This document shows positions 49,044 through 62,760 of a stretch of DNA of 64,000 nucleotides, one piece after another. The stretch lies in NCBI GenBank assembly GCA_013397695.1, contig VYZI01000120.1, positions 248,001 through 312,000 of the forward strand, read 5' to 3'. Within the stretch, counting starts at the first letter, position 1; the number at the start of each line of letters is the position of its first letter. The position numbers and the translations under genes were made by a program. Origin of the DNA: Centropus unirufus (taxonomy: Eukaryota; Chordata; Aves; Cuculiformes; Centropidae). A model generated the notes under the pieces. The model made no database searches, was not told the DNA's origin, and was given only the letters and a program-made list of their open reading frames with translations.

Positions 49044-50499
49044 CAGAGCTTCTCGCTGCATGCTAACATCATCTTGACTGCTGTCAGCTGGACCTTCCCT
49101 GGGTGAATTTCAGAACCAGCTTGGATGCCCAAGTTAACTCTCCTCACATGATAGGCAAAAGGGCAGCCTGCAAACACAAGTCTGCAGGTTTTAAGGTTCT
49201 AAGCAAGGACCCAGCTTCTGCATATCGTGCATTGGCCTTGGGCTGTGCTAAATTAATGCCATCTGCTACTGGCCTTCCTCCTCCGGCCTCCTCCCTCAGG
49301 GGGCTTCTGACAGTGGAGAATAGCCTGAGTACAGTCACAAGCATCACGCCTCTTCCTGTCCCTAACACACCCTTTACACCCTTTGTTTCTCTCTAAGTGT
49401 CATGGGTGGAGTAGGATCCCAGTACCTGGCTCCAAACCAGCTGGCAGCTTCTGGCCAGGCTCAGCCCGGTTTCTCCCAGACTTTGAGGACCTAATTCAGG
49501 CAGAGCCTCCACTCTGTATTCCCCAGGGGTTAATGATGTTTTGTTTTCTTTTTTCACCCAAGAGAGGAGCTGTTTTCAGTGACATCACTGCCTTCCTGGC
49601 CGAAAGCTCATGAACTTTCCAAATTCAGGGGAAAATTGCAAATACCGTTCAAAACCCCTTCTCGCCCTGGGTTGAAAGCTTTGCAAACAGCTCTTTCAGG
49701 AGAAGGCCACTCTGAAAGTTCAAAAGGTAGGGACCATTTCTCACCATCAGCGTTTGCGAAATGCAATTGAAAGTAAAGATCCTAATTACATTTGGCATTT
49801 CTAAGAGTCTCCCGCCAAACAAATGACATCATTTGTGGCATTGGCAGTAAGAGAGCCCACTGTAAGAGACTGTAAACAAGACTCCATCCAGCCTCATTCT
49901 GCTCCAACAAAAGAATGGGGGGGGAACCTTTCTAAATGACCACCATGTTCACTTTTTCTTTTCTTTAATTATTAGAGATGTGCTGATACCTCTGCAAAAC
50001 GGTTTTGAAACAGGGGAATAACACAGAAACAGGGACCTTTGCAAGCACAAGGGAATGTCTGCACTCAGTGACACACACACAGCCGCTCGAGCCAGGGGCA
50101 TGGCCACCCTTGCCTTTCTGGATCTGAATTTGTGCTGTATTTGACATTTCTATGGGATGCATTTTCCAAAACAGGACTTAGAGTCACAATTCCTCTTGGA
50201 AAAACGGTTGCACATCACTGCTTCCTCCTTTGTACTGTGTTGCATGCCCCTTGCCCTTCACTTTTGGGTGTTGCAGTTCCCACCCTCACTGAAGGGGGAA
50301 GAGATGGTTGTATTTAAACCTAAAAGGAGCTCCCTCTAGAGAGGACCAAGGTGGGAGTTCACCAGCGGATAGGAACTCTGCAGGATTTTGGTGTAATTTG
50401 GTGTATCAGCCTGGCCTTTTGGGGGAAATACCAATATGCAGGAACTGTGCATCAAACCGCCATTAAGGGAACAGGTGAAAATTCCTTCGCACCGTTAAG

Positions 50500-50540
50500 A
50501 AATAAAATAAAATAAAATAAAATAAAATAAAATAAAATAA
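50500..50540 (+). repeat. (AAAAT)n microsatellite
   Basis: About eight uninterrupted copies of a five-base AAAAT unit. Likely length-polymorphic; no gene nearby. Confidence 0.95.
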
Positions 50541-53401
50541 TTATAAGTATACCTCAGAGTGTTGTATTTCAGTCTCAGGTTATTTTCTAGATTGTCCTGC
50601 AACTGCATTGGGAATCAGCACAATGCCAGCTCAGGGCAACCTGTACAGCCAACAGTGGAGGATTCTTGAGAGCTCTCCTTTCCTCATAACGATCCTGCTT
50701 GACTCTGCTTAGTTTGTGATATTTGAGGGCATCACAGCGTGAAGTGGCATGAACACAGACCATTAATTGTAACAGGATGCGGTTAGAGGCTTTTTGATAT
50801 CTACATGCCCGTAACTGTAACCTGCATTCAGCTATTTTCAGCCTTTCATGCAAATAGCAGGAACATTTGCATTCAGATTGCCCTTAGTGCAGAGATGTTC
50901 TGGGTGATAAATTATAAGTACAATGTAAGGGCAACATCTATCTGTTCCATGTCAAATATGTTGGTTTTTTTTTTTTTCCCTTGTCAGGTAGTGTTTATGG
51001 GTGCCCTTGGCCAGGTTTCTTTTTAGGCAATTGCACTCACCCCTGGAGAACAACTGCTCATTTGGACAACAACTTGAACTACTGCCGTAACACTTTCCTA
51101 CTGCTCATTTTTTTAAATCCTCCTCCTATCTTTGCTTCTGATAGCTTTCTTGCCCTAAGGAAAAAAAATAAATCTTCTCTCTAGACTTTTTTCTCTTTGC
51201 AGAAGTAAAATACAGGATACATGCTTGATCCGAGTGTATATGGAAATATCCCTTTGCCTCCAAAGTGAGATGAGTTCATAATGTTCCTTTCTCTTATTAA
51301 TTTAGTTGCAAGGCACTCTCTGAATCACTCACAGTATCATCATGCAAACCCTTTCACGGTAGTTAAACTTTATTCATAGGAGCACTCGCCTTGCGGGGTG
51401 TGAAAGAGGCCATTTATGCTTAATAATGATAATAACCAGCAGTTGGAGACTGGGAAAAGAAAGGAAAATAAAATGCCACAGAAGTTTACAGGAAAAGACA
51501 TTTAGTGTTGCCAGGAGGGTGAGAAGGTCAGACATCTGGTGGTTGGTCTCACCCTGGATTACAAGCAGGAATGCACAGCCACGGAGGTGGGGCTCAGCCG
51601 GCTGCTGTATCAAGGGTGCTTGTGGCTGATGAGTCTTTGGGTGCCCTGGTGTGCCCCCAGCTTGCATGAGACCTCTTTTGTTTGGGGGTGCAGAGCACAG
51701 AGTGGGCTTGTTCTGCAGAGCCAAACTCCCAGGGGGTGAATGACAAGGGAAGAAAAGCATGGCCTGAAAAATTTTGGAGATTAAGCTGGGATAAAGACTA
51801 TTACAGAAATGGGAAATCCCTGAGAAATCATGTTGTAGTCAACTTTGTAAATCACTAAAAAAAATATCCAATAACTGGGGGGTCACATAAACCTACATGC
51901 CCTCACTCAATGGTCTAAGATTTTCTGGGCATAGACTGTCACATATTTGTTAAAGTGTGTGTTTTGGGAAGCCAACAGCAAACCATCTTACTACCACCTT
52001 GCTACTTGTAGGTCCTTCTAGAAGGGGCCACAGACACTGCTGCTTTATTCTAATCTATAAGATAAAAACATTGCAAGTGCGCTGAAACTGCAGGTATTGA
52101 AACAATGCAATATCCTGCTGTGAAAACAAGGGGATGGAGAGCTCATATGGTCTGCCCTTACCTGGTCACAAGTCATCGAAATAGACAAGGGGATCTACAC
52201 CTTCCTAAAACCTAGAGTAATGCTTGAGTTTAATCTTCAGGAGCTCAGCAATGCGCAAGAGAAGGAGTATCTTCTTATGAGATCTTAGTGTTTTTCCTTC
52301 AGTGCTGCATTTTCAACTCCCCAGCATTTATTGTAAGTGATCTCAGACATTCGCTGTGTTCAGTTTACATCCATCTCCATCTATTTTTAACAAAAAAATA
52401 AACTCAAATGCACATTGGAGTAGTACACTATTTCTCTTGAGTGTCATAAGACTGCTTGATCGCATCTTTTCCTGGCACTTAGTCCATCGGTTTATGAATT
52501 ATTTTGTTACGCTGAGTACATAGTTGATAGTTTAATGGCTGCAAGTGATTGTTCTCGAAATATGGATGGAGTTGTCATAGTAATGGATTGCTAGGAAGAT
52601 TAAGGCATGCTTAAATTAAGGCACGCATTGAATTCTCAGTTGGTTTAGCTACTCTTTCTGTGCCATGTTTGGAGAACATCCTATCTAATATAACCCTCCG
52701 AGATGCCTTACTGGATTCCCCATCAAGCAGTGACTAACCCAAGCTTTGAGTCACCAATTTGCCATCCCTGGGCTCTGGCCAGTCCCGTGCAGCGTGCGTC
52801 AGGGACAGCAGGGCAGCAATTGGTCTCCAGCACTGCCTGTTTTGCAATGCCAGGAATTCCTTCCAACCCCTTTGAACTAAATCTTGAACAGACTCACACT
52901 CTGCTGGAGCATTTGGCTCCAAGTTACACAGGAAGGTTTTCAAAAGCACAGAAGGGTTCAGGCAACAATGAGAGCTGTTTTTCTAGAATTTGATTTTTAA
53001 AGAAATTGACTTTGATAGTTGGGGCTTGAGGAGATTTTTCAGAAACACGTATGCAAAGTGTCATCCTGCAGTTGCCTCCCACCTGCCCCCCATGAAATTT
53101 GTTCAGAGAAAGTCACCATAGCAAAGATGATTTCTGAAAGACCGATAGCATTTCTGGCTTCTGTTGAAAGAGATCAGCTGACTCCAGTTAAGAATCTGCT
53201 CACATGTGACCAGTCACTGGGATTTTTCCACACAGCCGCACTGATAGAGATTGAGTGTATTGGTGGGAAGGGAGAAGAATCATTTCCCCAAAAGCAGCAT
53301 CCTGTGACCAGCCTGCTTCAACATTATCAGCAGATCTAGTCTGTGCCTCCCCATCTACACACAGTAAAAAAGAATCTATACTAAAACCTTGTATTTGAGG
53401 A

Positions 53402-53867
53402 ACATGTTATGGGAAAAGAGCATTGGAATGGATCCAGAGGAGGCCACAAAGAGGATCTGAGGGCTGGAGCACCTCTGCTATGAGGACAGGCCAAGAATGT
53501 TGGAATTGTTCAGCCTGGAGAAGAGAAGGCTCTGGAGTGACCTTATAGTGACATTCCAATATCTGAAGGGGCAACACGAAAGCTGGAGAGGGACTTTTTC
53601 CAAGGGAATGGAGTGCTAGGTCAAGAGGGAATGGCTTTAAAATGGAAAGGGGAAGATTTAGATTGGACATTAGGAAGAAATTCTTCACAATGAGGGTAGT
53701 GAGACAATGACCCAGGTTGCCCAGGGAAGTCGAGGCTTCCCCCTCCATGAAGGTGTTCAAGGCTGGGTTGGATGGGGCTTTGAACACCCTGATCCACTGG
53801 GAGGTGTCCCTGGGGTTGGAACTGGATGGGCTTTAAGGTCCCTTCTAACCCAAACCATTCTATGATC
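53402..53867 (+). mobile_element. CR1 LINE fragment, 5'-truncated, + strand
   Basis: Sense CR1 3' UTR sequence (GGCTGGAGCACCTCTGCTAT, GTTCAGCCTGGAGAAGAGAA, GGACATTAGGAAGAAATTCT, GTTGCCCAGGGAAGTCGAGG, GGTTGGAACTGGATGGGCTT) ends in CCATTCTATGAT, the CR1 tail. About 465 bases are kept. Its good match to the typical avian pattern suggests a fairly young insertion. Confidence 0.93.
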
Positions 53868-56800
53868 ACTGGCAGTCCCATGCAGGGTCTCAATTCCATA
53901 CTGGTATACAAAACATGAGCAAAGAGAAGCCTTTTGACATTGAAACTCATAAAACCCAAACCAAAACAAAAGGCTACTCTATGAGCATGTGGAAATACAA
54001 TTTTCTGAATTGCCCAAGTGAAACGGAAGCCTTATATTTATTTCTAAACATCCTATTGCTGTGGACAAAGAAAATCACAGCAATAAGAGTTTGCAAAGAA
54101 TACATTTCATTGTCAAATCCACTGACGTGGAGTAATAACAACTCATTGCAGCTGCAGTCAACACCTTTCTTGTAAATCCAGCAAATAAATATTCAGTGCC
54201 CTGTACGTGATCTACAGCTTGCAGCAAAGATGACCCCAAACACGAGGGAAAATGATCAAAGTAAAAAGCACATGAAGTTTTTTAACAGAAACTACATTAT
54301 CCATGGAAGGGACAAACACACATGGACTTCAGATTCATGTAAAACAATACCAGGGCTGCAGCAGGGCTGGAACTAGGAAAAGCAGATGCTGCCCAAAGCA
54401 GGATCTCCTCAAGAAGTTTAACATGCACAACACAAATCAGGAAACAAGAGCACTTTCATGTGAGCAGAGAACAGCTCATTGCAAGCTTATTTCCAGCTAG
54501 CATCGATGAGACAGAATTCAGACTAGAAGCCATACATTCAACTCAATTGGGTTGAGTTAGCCCATGTATTCAGCTTCGTTTAGAGATAGGATCCAGCTAC
54601 AAAAACAAGGCCTGGCTGGAGGTCAAGTGCTACTGAAAAACATAGGAATGGCTCTGCAGCATTTCCTCTTAAGAGATTCTGTTATGCACAGCAAGGACCA
54701 GAAAAATTCAGCTGGTGGGAAGTTCACGGGAAACAAAAAGCTCCCACAAATCATGAGGTTCCCCGACACGTGGCAGGAGGGGAGAATCCTCCAAAACCAT
54801 GTGGTTTTGACTCCTTCAAAAGATTCATTTAGTTTAACCCTCAAATCTAGAGCTGTGTCTGCAATCAGAAAACACCCTCTGGCTTTTAATAGGTGCCAAA
54901 TCCATTATTTTGGCTAGAGAGACAATTCAGCCTTGGGCCAGTGGAACAGGCTAGGTGATTTACTAAATTCCTTTTACAGTGGTTGCCATAACTTTATAAA
55001 CCAATTGAATCATGCAGAATTTTAAAGCCACCCAAAAGCAATGTTGGCCTCATCATGTAGCATGAAACTGTGTAGATTGCATGAAAGTTACCAGCATTGT
55101 TTCTAAGGTCTATTACATCTTAATTCCTTTAGTTATTCCCCATTCACAGAAACGGAAAATTTGCACTGTGTTTATGGCTGATTTAGAACTAACACTCAAC
55201 GTAGAGCTGAACCATTAAAAAGTGGCAGATAAGTCATCATTAATTAAAATGGACAAATATTGGTAGTTTTTGTGTGGGCTGAGTATCTCCAGAAGAACAT
55301 TCCAACTGAATAGTCCTGGAGGAAGGTATGGAGCCTGAGGTGCGTGTGTGCAGATGACTATTCGCTATTTTCCATGCGCACAGCTTGCAGATGAGAGAGA
55401 AAGGCCTCTGCACTCAGCTGCAACTGCCTGCACAAATGGGAAAAGCCTGTTCACACTTCAGATCCTCTGTTTTTTCTACACCAGGATATTTGTAATCAGA
55501 TCATGAGGCACCAAGAAGGCAAAGACCAAAGCTTTTCCTCCTCTGTTGTGGCCAAGCACGAGAATGTGATGCTCTGAGTCCCAATGAGGAGGAGCAGATG
55601 TGATGCTTTCATGGTCCTCACCAATGCATCACTCCTGGCCTCCAGGGAATTTCCTTCAGGATCTTACAGAGGAATCATCCGAACAGGGTCAGGTGAAAAG
55701 CAAAGCTCAGGCCAAAAGTGACATTGGAAACAGCTGGGTCCTGTGGAAGGGAGGTGGCTGCAGCATTGGTATTGCTGTTGGCCGCTTGCCCTGCCCCAGG
55801 GCAGCCACAGTGCTGTGCAGGGAGCACAGAGGATGCAGCAGATCCGCTGGACGGAGTGGGATGCGGCTGCCCCGTGTTGAAGATGTAAATGGGGCTTGTC
55901 GGGGTGAAGGAAAAGAAATTTGTGCCCCAAGACTATTTTTCCCCTTCATAAGAAAACCACCCCAAACTCAAAAGATTGTGAAGAACATGGGGTTGATGCC
56001 TTCTCTAGAAGGACATTTTAAAATCCTTTGCCTTTTCTGAGTGTTGTTTTTGGGGGGAGTTATCCCATAGGCATCACATGGGGCTAAAACTCTCCTGATC
56101 AGGAGCAACAAACATCACTCGCATAATTAACACAGCACTGGGGCATGAGCTGCCAGCCAGAGAAATATGCAAAGCAGCCACTTGGAAAACAAAATTCCCC
56201 ACTTTCTCGTGCATGTGGAATGAGCATGATTTCTCTGGGAAGGAATTTGCCCTCAGTGTTGACCTCCTTAGAAGAGACGTAACTAAAATAGCTACAAGGC
56301 CACTCAGAAGTTAACCAGTTGTCACGTTCAGCGACATTCCCCTCTTTTCCCTTCCTCCTAAACCCAGACTTTTATCTCAGTGTCTCTGTCAGTACTTTGT
56401 TAGCCCCTATTCCACAGCAGATTGGGGTGATGTTTCTACATGAGGCAGAGATTGGTGTCACTGTTGGGTGTTTGTGAACTCAATGGAGGAGCCAGAAGCC
56501 CCCGCTGGCACCGGCAACTGGGGCAGGAGAGCCATTCCCAGCTTGGCCCAGGCAGAGAGCTTCCCAAGAGTGGGAAAGAAAGGTTATTGGGCAGGCAGTG
56601 AAGAAGCCAGCTGACACAAACTGCTCAGCCAGCCAAAACAACCAGGATTGCAAATACCAGGAAGCAGGATTAGAATCACAATTTGTTGGCACAGAGATTA
56701 TTGGCTTAATATCATTTGTGAAACCTAAAGTGAATCGGTTGGATGGGCAGAAAACAACCAACCACCAAAAACTGCCCAAACAAAACAGTCTGTCCTTTGT

Positions 56801-59800
56801 AGGTTTATGAACAAACTCTCCCACACAGCCTAGGACCAGCTTTTGGATGGAGGTTTTGGCTTGGCTTTCCAAAACCAATGGAGCTGATTTATGCAGGGGC
56901 CAAGCAATGCAAGGGAAATTTTCATCTCCTTGGATTCTTTGGGGCTGTTTATGCTTTCCTGTCTGCATCCCAGCTGTAGCTACCTTCACACCCCCATGCA
57001 AGGAGGGAGTTGAATTGGGCTCTCTTTGGGGAGCTCTCTGCCCCTGATGTGTGCACCCAGGGCTAGGCAGGATTTCGCCCCTAACATCTATAGCTGTGTA
57101 TCACCAAGAAGTGATTTAAAAATTGAAACACGTCAGGTGGACAAGGCACACCTGAGGCAGGAGAGCTGTTGAAAGCTGTATGGAAGCTCCAGACGATTAG
57201 ATGCTGTCCTGAAATGTCATGAGGATGATTGTACATCATTATATGAATGATGAGGTATGACACAACGTACCAGAGGTTTTATAAAATCGTCTTACTAAGG
57301 TTATTATTCACAAAAATCTTTTAGTCTCTTGCTTAGAAAAAAATTTCATTGCAGAGTTTAATGACCCTTTAAACACATCACTGCAAGGATCACCAAATTA
57401 ACCTGCCAAAACAGCATTATTGAGCTCCTGCAAACTCACAAGAAGGAAATGTGTGTTTAATGTACCTCATTTACCTCCTGTTATTCAGAGGAATCAGCAG
57501 GTGTATTTTTCTGAAGCACATGAGATGTTAATGGAGACAGCGTGCAATCGTTCAGCCTGTGCCTTTCTAGAACTGAAAGAAAACAGTCAGAAAGAAAACT
57601 ACTTTCCCCTCTCCCCAGAGCCCTCCAGAGGCAAAGCAGGGTTTGCAGCCTCTCTTTAAAGATCTAGCATTTTTATCCTTTCCACTTCGACCAGGATTTA
57701 TCCCCCTCTTGCTGCATATTTCACTGCTATTCAGAAGCCCCATTCCAGCAAACTTCCCTTTATGCACCAGTGCCTAAACACAGAGATATTAATTAATGGA
57801 CTGCACTTGCAGTGTCAAAGTAAGTACTAATAGAATGAGTGAGTTCCTGGAGCATGGCTCCAATATCTGCCCCGAACGGCTGGTCTTTGCTGTTGTGGCA
57901 TCTTGTAGCAAAGCAGCACAGACTGACTCAACTGAACAAAGACCCACAGGAACAAAACCAGGGTGATGTGACTGAGGGGACAAGATGGGGCTGGGTTTGA
58001 ACAGGGGGTAGGAGACCTGAGCGACTCTCCCAACATGCCAAAGATATCCCAAAGTCCACCTGACCTGTACTCCACTCTTCTTCCATTGTGTGCACTTCAA
58101 ATCCAGGCTACAACGCTTGAGGCCCTTACCACCCTGCTTGCTTAAGTAGGGAAGAGCTTTTACACCTACCCTGAAGTATCACCAAGCACTAAATTAAACG
58201 TCTGCATGTGCCCCAGATTGTGGCATCTATTATGGCCCCAACGGGACATCTCCCCAGTTTCCCCACACTCACAGGGCAGCCAGAGGTTCAGGCTGAATTC
58301 ATATTTCTTTTCCTGAAAAAACTGCAAGGCACAGCTTGTGCTTCCCAGGAGAGTGCCAGGGCTAGAAACTATCCGTGGTTGCTTGCGAATGCATTAAGGT
58401 TCCTTGCACACAGACACGCACAGGCAAAGAATTGAAGATTCACTGACGCCGGGAGCAGGATGCTACCGCTGCTACCCGGCTCGAGGGCTCAGGCAGAATG
58501 GAAAAATTCTGGTCTTTGCTTCCAGGACTGCTCCACCTGATGGCGAATCGATGTAAGGCATATCCACAAACCTAGAAGCGGGAGCTTAGGTCCAACCAAG
58601 AAGCTGGTCCTGTGCTCTTAGCTTCCACCTGGAGCAGCAGCTCCTGCAGTAGCATCACTCAGGGTGTGAATGCTTATACACAGCAATGATAACACCAAAC
58701 CACTCTTATCACAGCGATTCTAATGCTCAGGAAGGGGATTGAAACTCTCATCTGCCACTTCTGGAAGGGGCCCACCAGCTCCAGTCCATCTCCAGCATCC
58801 CAGGACCTGCGTGAGACATTTGAAGTGGGGGGTCTCTATGCCCTCCTCCCCAAGCCTGGCAGCTCTCCCAGGAGTCACCAGCCCTCATATCAGGAGTTCT
58901 GTTAGTCAGTCTGACAACAACAATACCATCCCCAGGCTTTGCCAAACGGACACCAAACTTGGCACATAACAACAAAGGAAGGATGACAGAAGAGTAAGAA
59001 ATAGATCTTTACTTCTTGGCTTTGTGCTCCCTATGGAAAGCAGCATTGGGGAGTAATCCCAGCTGGCCAGTGCTCACTCTCCCACTCGTTGTTGGTGTCA
59101 AGTTCATTGTAGCAAAGGTCAAAATTGCAAACAGAGCCTGGCTACTGGGCTGGGTGAATCCTAACATAAGGCAACGGATGCAGTTGCAAGAGATAAGAGG
59201 AATATTCTGCTGTTTTCCTTAACATGACTCTAGATTGTGCTACTGAGAGATGAAGACACCTTCTGTAAGTAGAGCAATTCGAAGTAATAATGCTATTTCC
59301 CTTGTTTCTTTAGACTTTCCTGTTTGACACTGAAGAGGGCAATCCTTCCTGATGGCCTGTATCTGCATTCCTCAGTATCCTGTCCCTTTTTCCCCCCTAT
59401 TTATCTTCATTCCCATGCAGGTATTTGCCAAGCAATGCAACCAGTAGCTGCTGGGCATAAGCTCCCCAGCTCCTCTGCCCTCCATTCCCCCTCGGTGCTA
59501 AGGGTTTCTGGGAACAATGTTGTATTGCTCCTGCTTACTAAATCAGCTCTGTTTTTTGTTTTGTTTTTTTTTTTACAGTGCCATTTAAACTACTTCCTCA
59601 GGAAATTTCACAGCCACGCTGGCAGGTATTGATTTCAAGAAAATATCCCAGCAGGAAACTTAAAAAGGAAAGATGTGCTGTAATTATCTCTCTTCTGGGC
59701 TTGCAAGACAGAGGAAGGCAAGATATAAACTAACACACACACAGAAGCTCTAAGGTGCAGCAATGCTCTAATTAATATAATCAAAGCATTCAGAGCATTT

Positions 59801-61420
59801 TTCTTGCAATCAGTCTTGAAGCAAAAGTGCAGAGCTTTCTCTTTGGTCACCCACATCATCACAGCAGTGTTGTCACTAAATAGCGCAGACCATCTCTTCT
59901 TGTTTAACTGCAATCCAGTTAAACAAACACAAGCAATTAAATACCTGTGACAGCCTCTGGTTCACATAAAAAGGACTGATGTGAGTTGAGGTTTTCAGTC
60001 AATTTATAGACATAATAAATGCTTTAATGGAGGAAAACCAATTGCAGAGTGGATGTGGATGAAGACTCTGAGAAGGTCTGAAACTAATTCACACTGTCAC
60101 AACATTAGATATTAATTTTATGCAGCTTTTTTGAGTCTACCTTTTCTCAACCAGTTTAGGGTCTGCACACACATTCCTTTGTCTCCGCGAATATTGGTGT
60201 GTTTTTGCTTCAAAACACAGATGATTTAAAGCATGGACAGGTTTTAGGGTGGTGATTATTTTCAAGTGAAATTCCCAGGTAGAGAAATGAAGTTTGGAGC
60301 AGGGGGATCTAGATTCATGACTTTTTTTCTTTCAATTAGATTTGTTCCAGGATGCATGCACCAGAGAAACCAAGTGTCTCGCTGTGTCATGTACTGATGT
60401 TTCCTATGGCCCAGACAGCATCCTACCTGTTGGATTGTGCCTGCTCTCTTTAGTTCTCCTAAGAACCTGTCACTGCAGAGCAGACACGACACAGATGGAA
60501 AGACTTGGTATTTGTTTGATACCTACTTCTCATTTGAAAGGAGACCTCTACTCATAAAAAGTGGGTATATCCTGCTCCTCCAGCATCCCAAAGCCACCTC
60601 ATCACGTTCAGCTGATGTGAAAAGCCCAGAGCCAGACAGTATCACTCATTTCATGAAGGAATAAGCCTTTTAGCCAAGATCAGTCAAAATGAGGTTGCAA
60701 TCACAGATCATGCCAAATAGGCTGTAGGACAGCATCAGGAACCACTGAACAAGAACTGTTTTCACTTTTAACAGCCCAGGCTGTCCTTGAACTTGCACTG
60801 CAGAGTGCTTTGTGAAGCACTCCCAGCCCTGACACAGCTAATCCCTCTCCAAAGGGAGAAAACTGGTCCTTTCACCAAAAGGATGAATACAATAAGGATT
60901 TGGAGTTTCCTGGGTCTTGACCATGCTACTGGAGAGGGTGTGTGTGAAAAGTTACTACACAGTTCTTGCAATTTGTCAAGCAGAAACTTATTTTATTATT
61001 CTAATCCTGATTTTGATGGAGTGTTATCTAAAAAAGTACCTTTTTGTCTCCCGTTTCTATAATTTAAAGCCTATACTGGCTTTGCCACATACACACAGGT
61101 ACAAAAGTCCCCCATAAGGGGAACAGACAGTTGTGATTTTAAATCTCTCCTCCAAGCACATTTACCTGTTGTAATTTGCAGGAAAGATAAACATAAAATC
61201 CCCATTATTGCCACAAGCGGAAAATTGAGGCTGAACTTTACAGCCACGGTGTACGGATCTGATCTGCAGGCAAGGCATTCCTGGGGACACTCCTTTCTCC
61301 CCCTGCTGCTGCTTTGTAACTTGTTCCACCTTCCTCACCTCGGAGCTAAAGAAGAAACGAAGCTTTCATTTCAAGGCTCAGCTTTGCGTTATTACCAGCA
61401 CAGCTATTTATAATCCCTGG
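53868..61420. other. Gene-poor intergenic region
   Basis: Mixed-composition unique sequence. Open frames such as 54564-54917, 55600-56040 and 56480-57001 show no domain, no coding pattern I recognise and no plausible splice context. No mobile element other than the CR1 copy to the left was recognised. Confidence 0.4.
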
Positions 61421-62760
61421 AACAATAGCTGACCTTGGCCCAGCGCGAGCACTTGGATACTCTGTGCCTGCATTGTCCCCCAGCATTCCCACCCCGCTGC
61501 CTGCGGCTGCCTTCCCTCCCCAAGGCTGCCAAGCCCTTGGACACAGGGTGGGGACATCAGAGAAATCATAAACAAAGCGAGGCAAGCCACGACACTCGAG
61601 GCTCAAACGTCAACGCATCTGAAGCCAGGGAGAGGCGATTTCTCCCTCCCCCAGCAAGCGCTGAGAAAAGCTTCCCCGCTGACCTCTGTAATGAGATAGT
61701 TTGCTGTGTTATCAGCAATAGCTGCTTTGAAGTATAAAGCAAACCCTTCTTCCTGGCAGTTTTCCATCTGGAAAATTAGCCAGGTTTTCCTCCTGGGTTA
61801 TTTTCGCAATAAGGAAGCTGCAGTTAAAGAGGAGGGGGTTGTGCACCTCTGCCCTGACCCTGCAGACCTTGACCCTGCAGCCTTGCAGGGCCTCAGCTGT
61901 GAGCCCAGTCCTTGGGCAACTGCAAGGAGGGAGATGCTGCCAGCCCCCACCGCCCTCGTACACACAAAAAATAAAGCCTGGATCCCCTCACTTGGAGCTT
62001 ATCTGCTGGCCCTGCTGGCATCCCTGGCAGGGCTCCTTGGCTGCACGCTGGGCAAATCCCATGGCGTCTTTGGAAAAGCAGGGCAGTGCAGAGTGATAAA
62101 GCCAAGGCCACTGGCCAGCACGCAGAAAAAGGGCCTGGCAAGGACAGGTTAGCGGAGGGGGGCGACGAGCAAAGAGAGATGTCAGAAATCAGCCCAAAGC
62201 GGAGGCTTCCCCTGCATGCTACGGGGTCAGCTGGACAAACCTGTGGGTTTCCAACACATCCCGAGGGAAGCAGGTCCAGGGGTGCAGGGAGCTGCTGGTC
62301 AGACTGGCCAGAGCGCAGCTTTGGGCTTGCTTTTGAGCAGAGATGCCCACCAGAGGGACCTCTTGCTCAGAGCTGGGGAAGCCTGGCTGCCGCCATCCTT
62401 CTGGGCAGGCTCCTGCCCTGCTGCCCGGCTCAGCCCCTGCTGACAGGGCGAGCCGTGGGCCCGGCAGAAGCAGCTCGCAGGCTGCACTGCCCACCTCGCT
62501 CTCCCTGGATCAAAACCTGGCTTCAGGTCTTTCAGGGAAGAAGCCTGAATTTGCTAGGGAGAGGGTGGGGGAGGCTAACGTGGGCAGCATCCCAGCTCCT
62601 GCAGGCACAGGGGGAAGAAGGGGGCAGCCCCACACTTGCCCCTTTGGCACATGGACATTGTGGCTACCATGAAATTACGCTGCCTGCTGAAGCCTTGAAA
62701 AGTGATTGTGCGGAACAGGAGCTTTTGCTTTCAGCCCAAGCTTGGATCAGGATATGACTA
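61421..62760. other. GC-rich patch with a long unassigned ORF
   Basis: GC content rises clearly above the flanks. A + strand frame stays open for 223 codons (62086-62757), but its first codon must be read as ATG within CAGTGCAGAG context or a near-cognate; I see no such ATG at 62086. The predicted peptide is rich in Gly, Ala, Pro, Arg and Leu, and overlapping frames on both strands are also long, as expected by chance in GC-rich DNA. I do not recognise a gene. The patch could be a regulatory element. Confidence 0.3.

Larger units (their letters stand above)
40391..53400. other. Gene-poor intergenic region
   Basis: About 13 kb with no recognisable protein-coding exon on either strand. It contains a decayed CR1-like tail (42401-42503), a palindromic repeat (48970-49043) and an (AAAAT)n microsatellite (50500-50540), described separately. 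A short open frame at 45440-45664 is unassigned. By the gene order I recall, TGFBI should lie further right; none of its fasciclin-domain sequence was recognised. Confidence 0.45.

Noticed and set aside
53407..53969. - strand frames within 53.4-54.0 kb
   Set aside because: They are antisense readings of the 3' UTR part of a CR1 LINE; this part of CR1 is non-coding.
55600..56040. 146-codon + strand frame
   Set aside because: No recognisable domain, overlapping frames on the other strand are similarly long, and there is no promoter or splice context.
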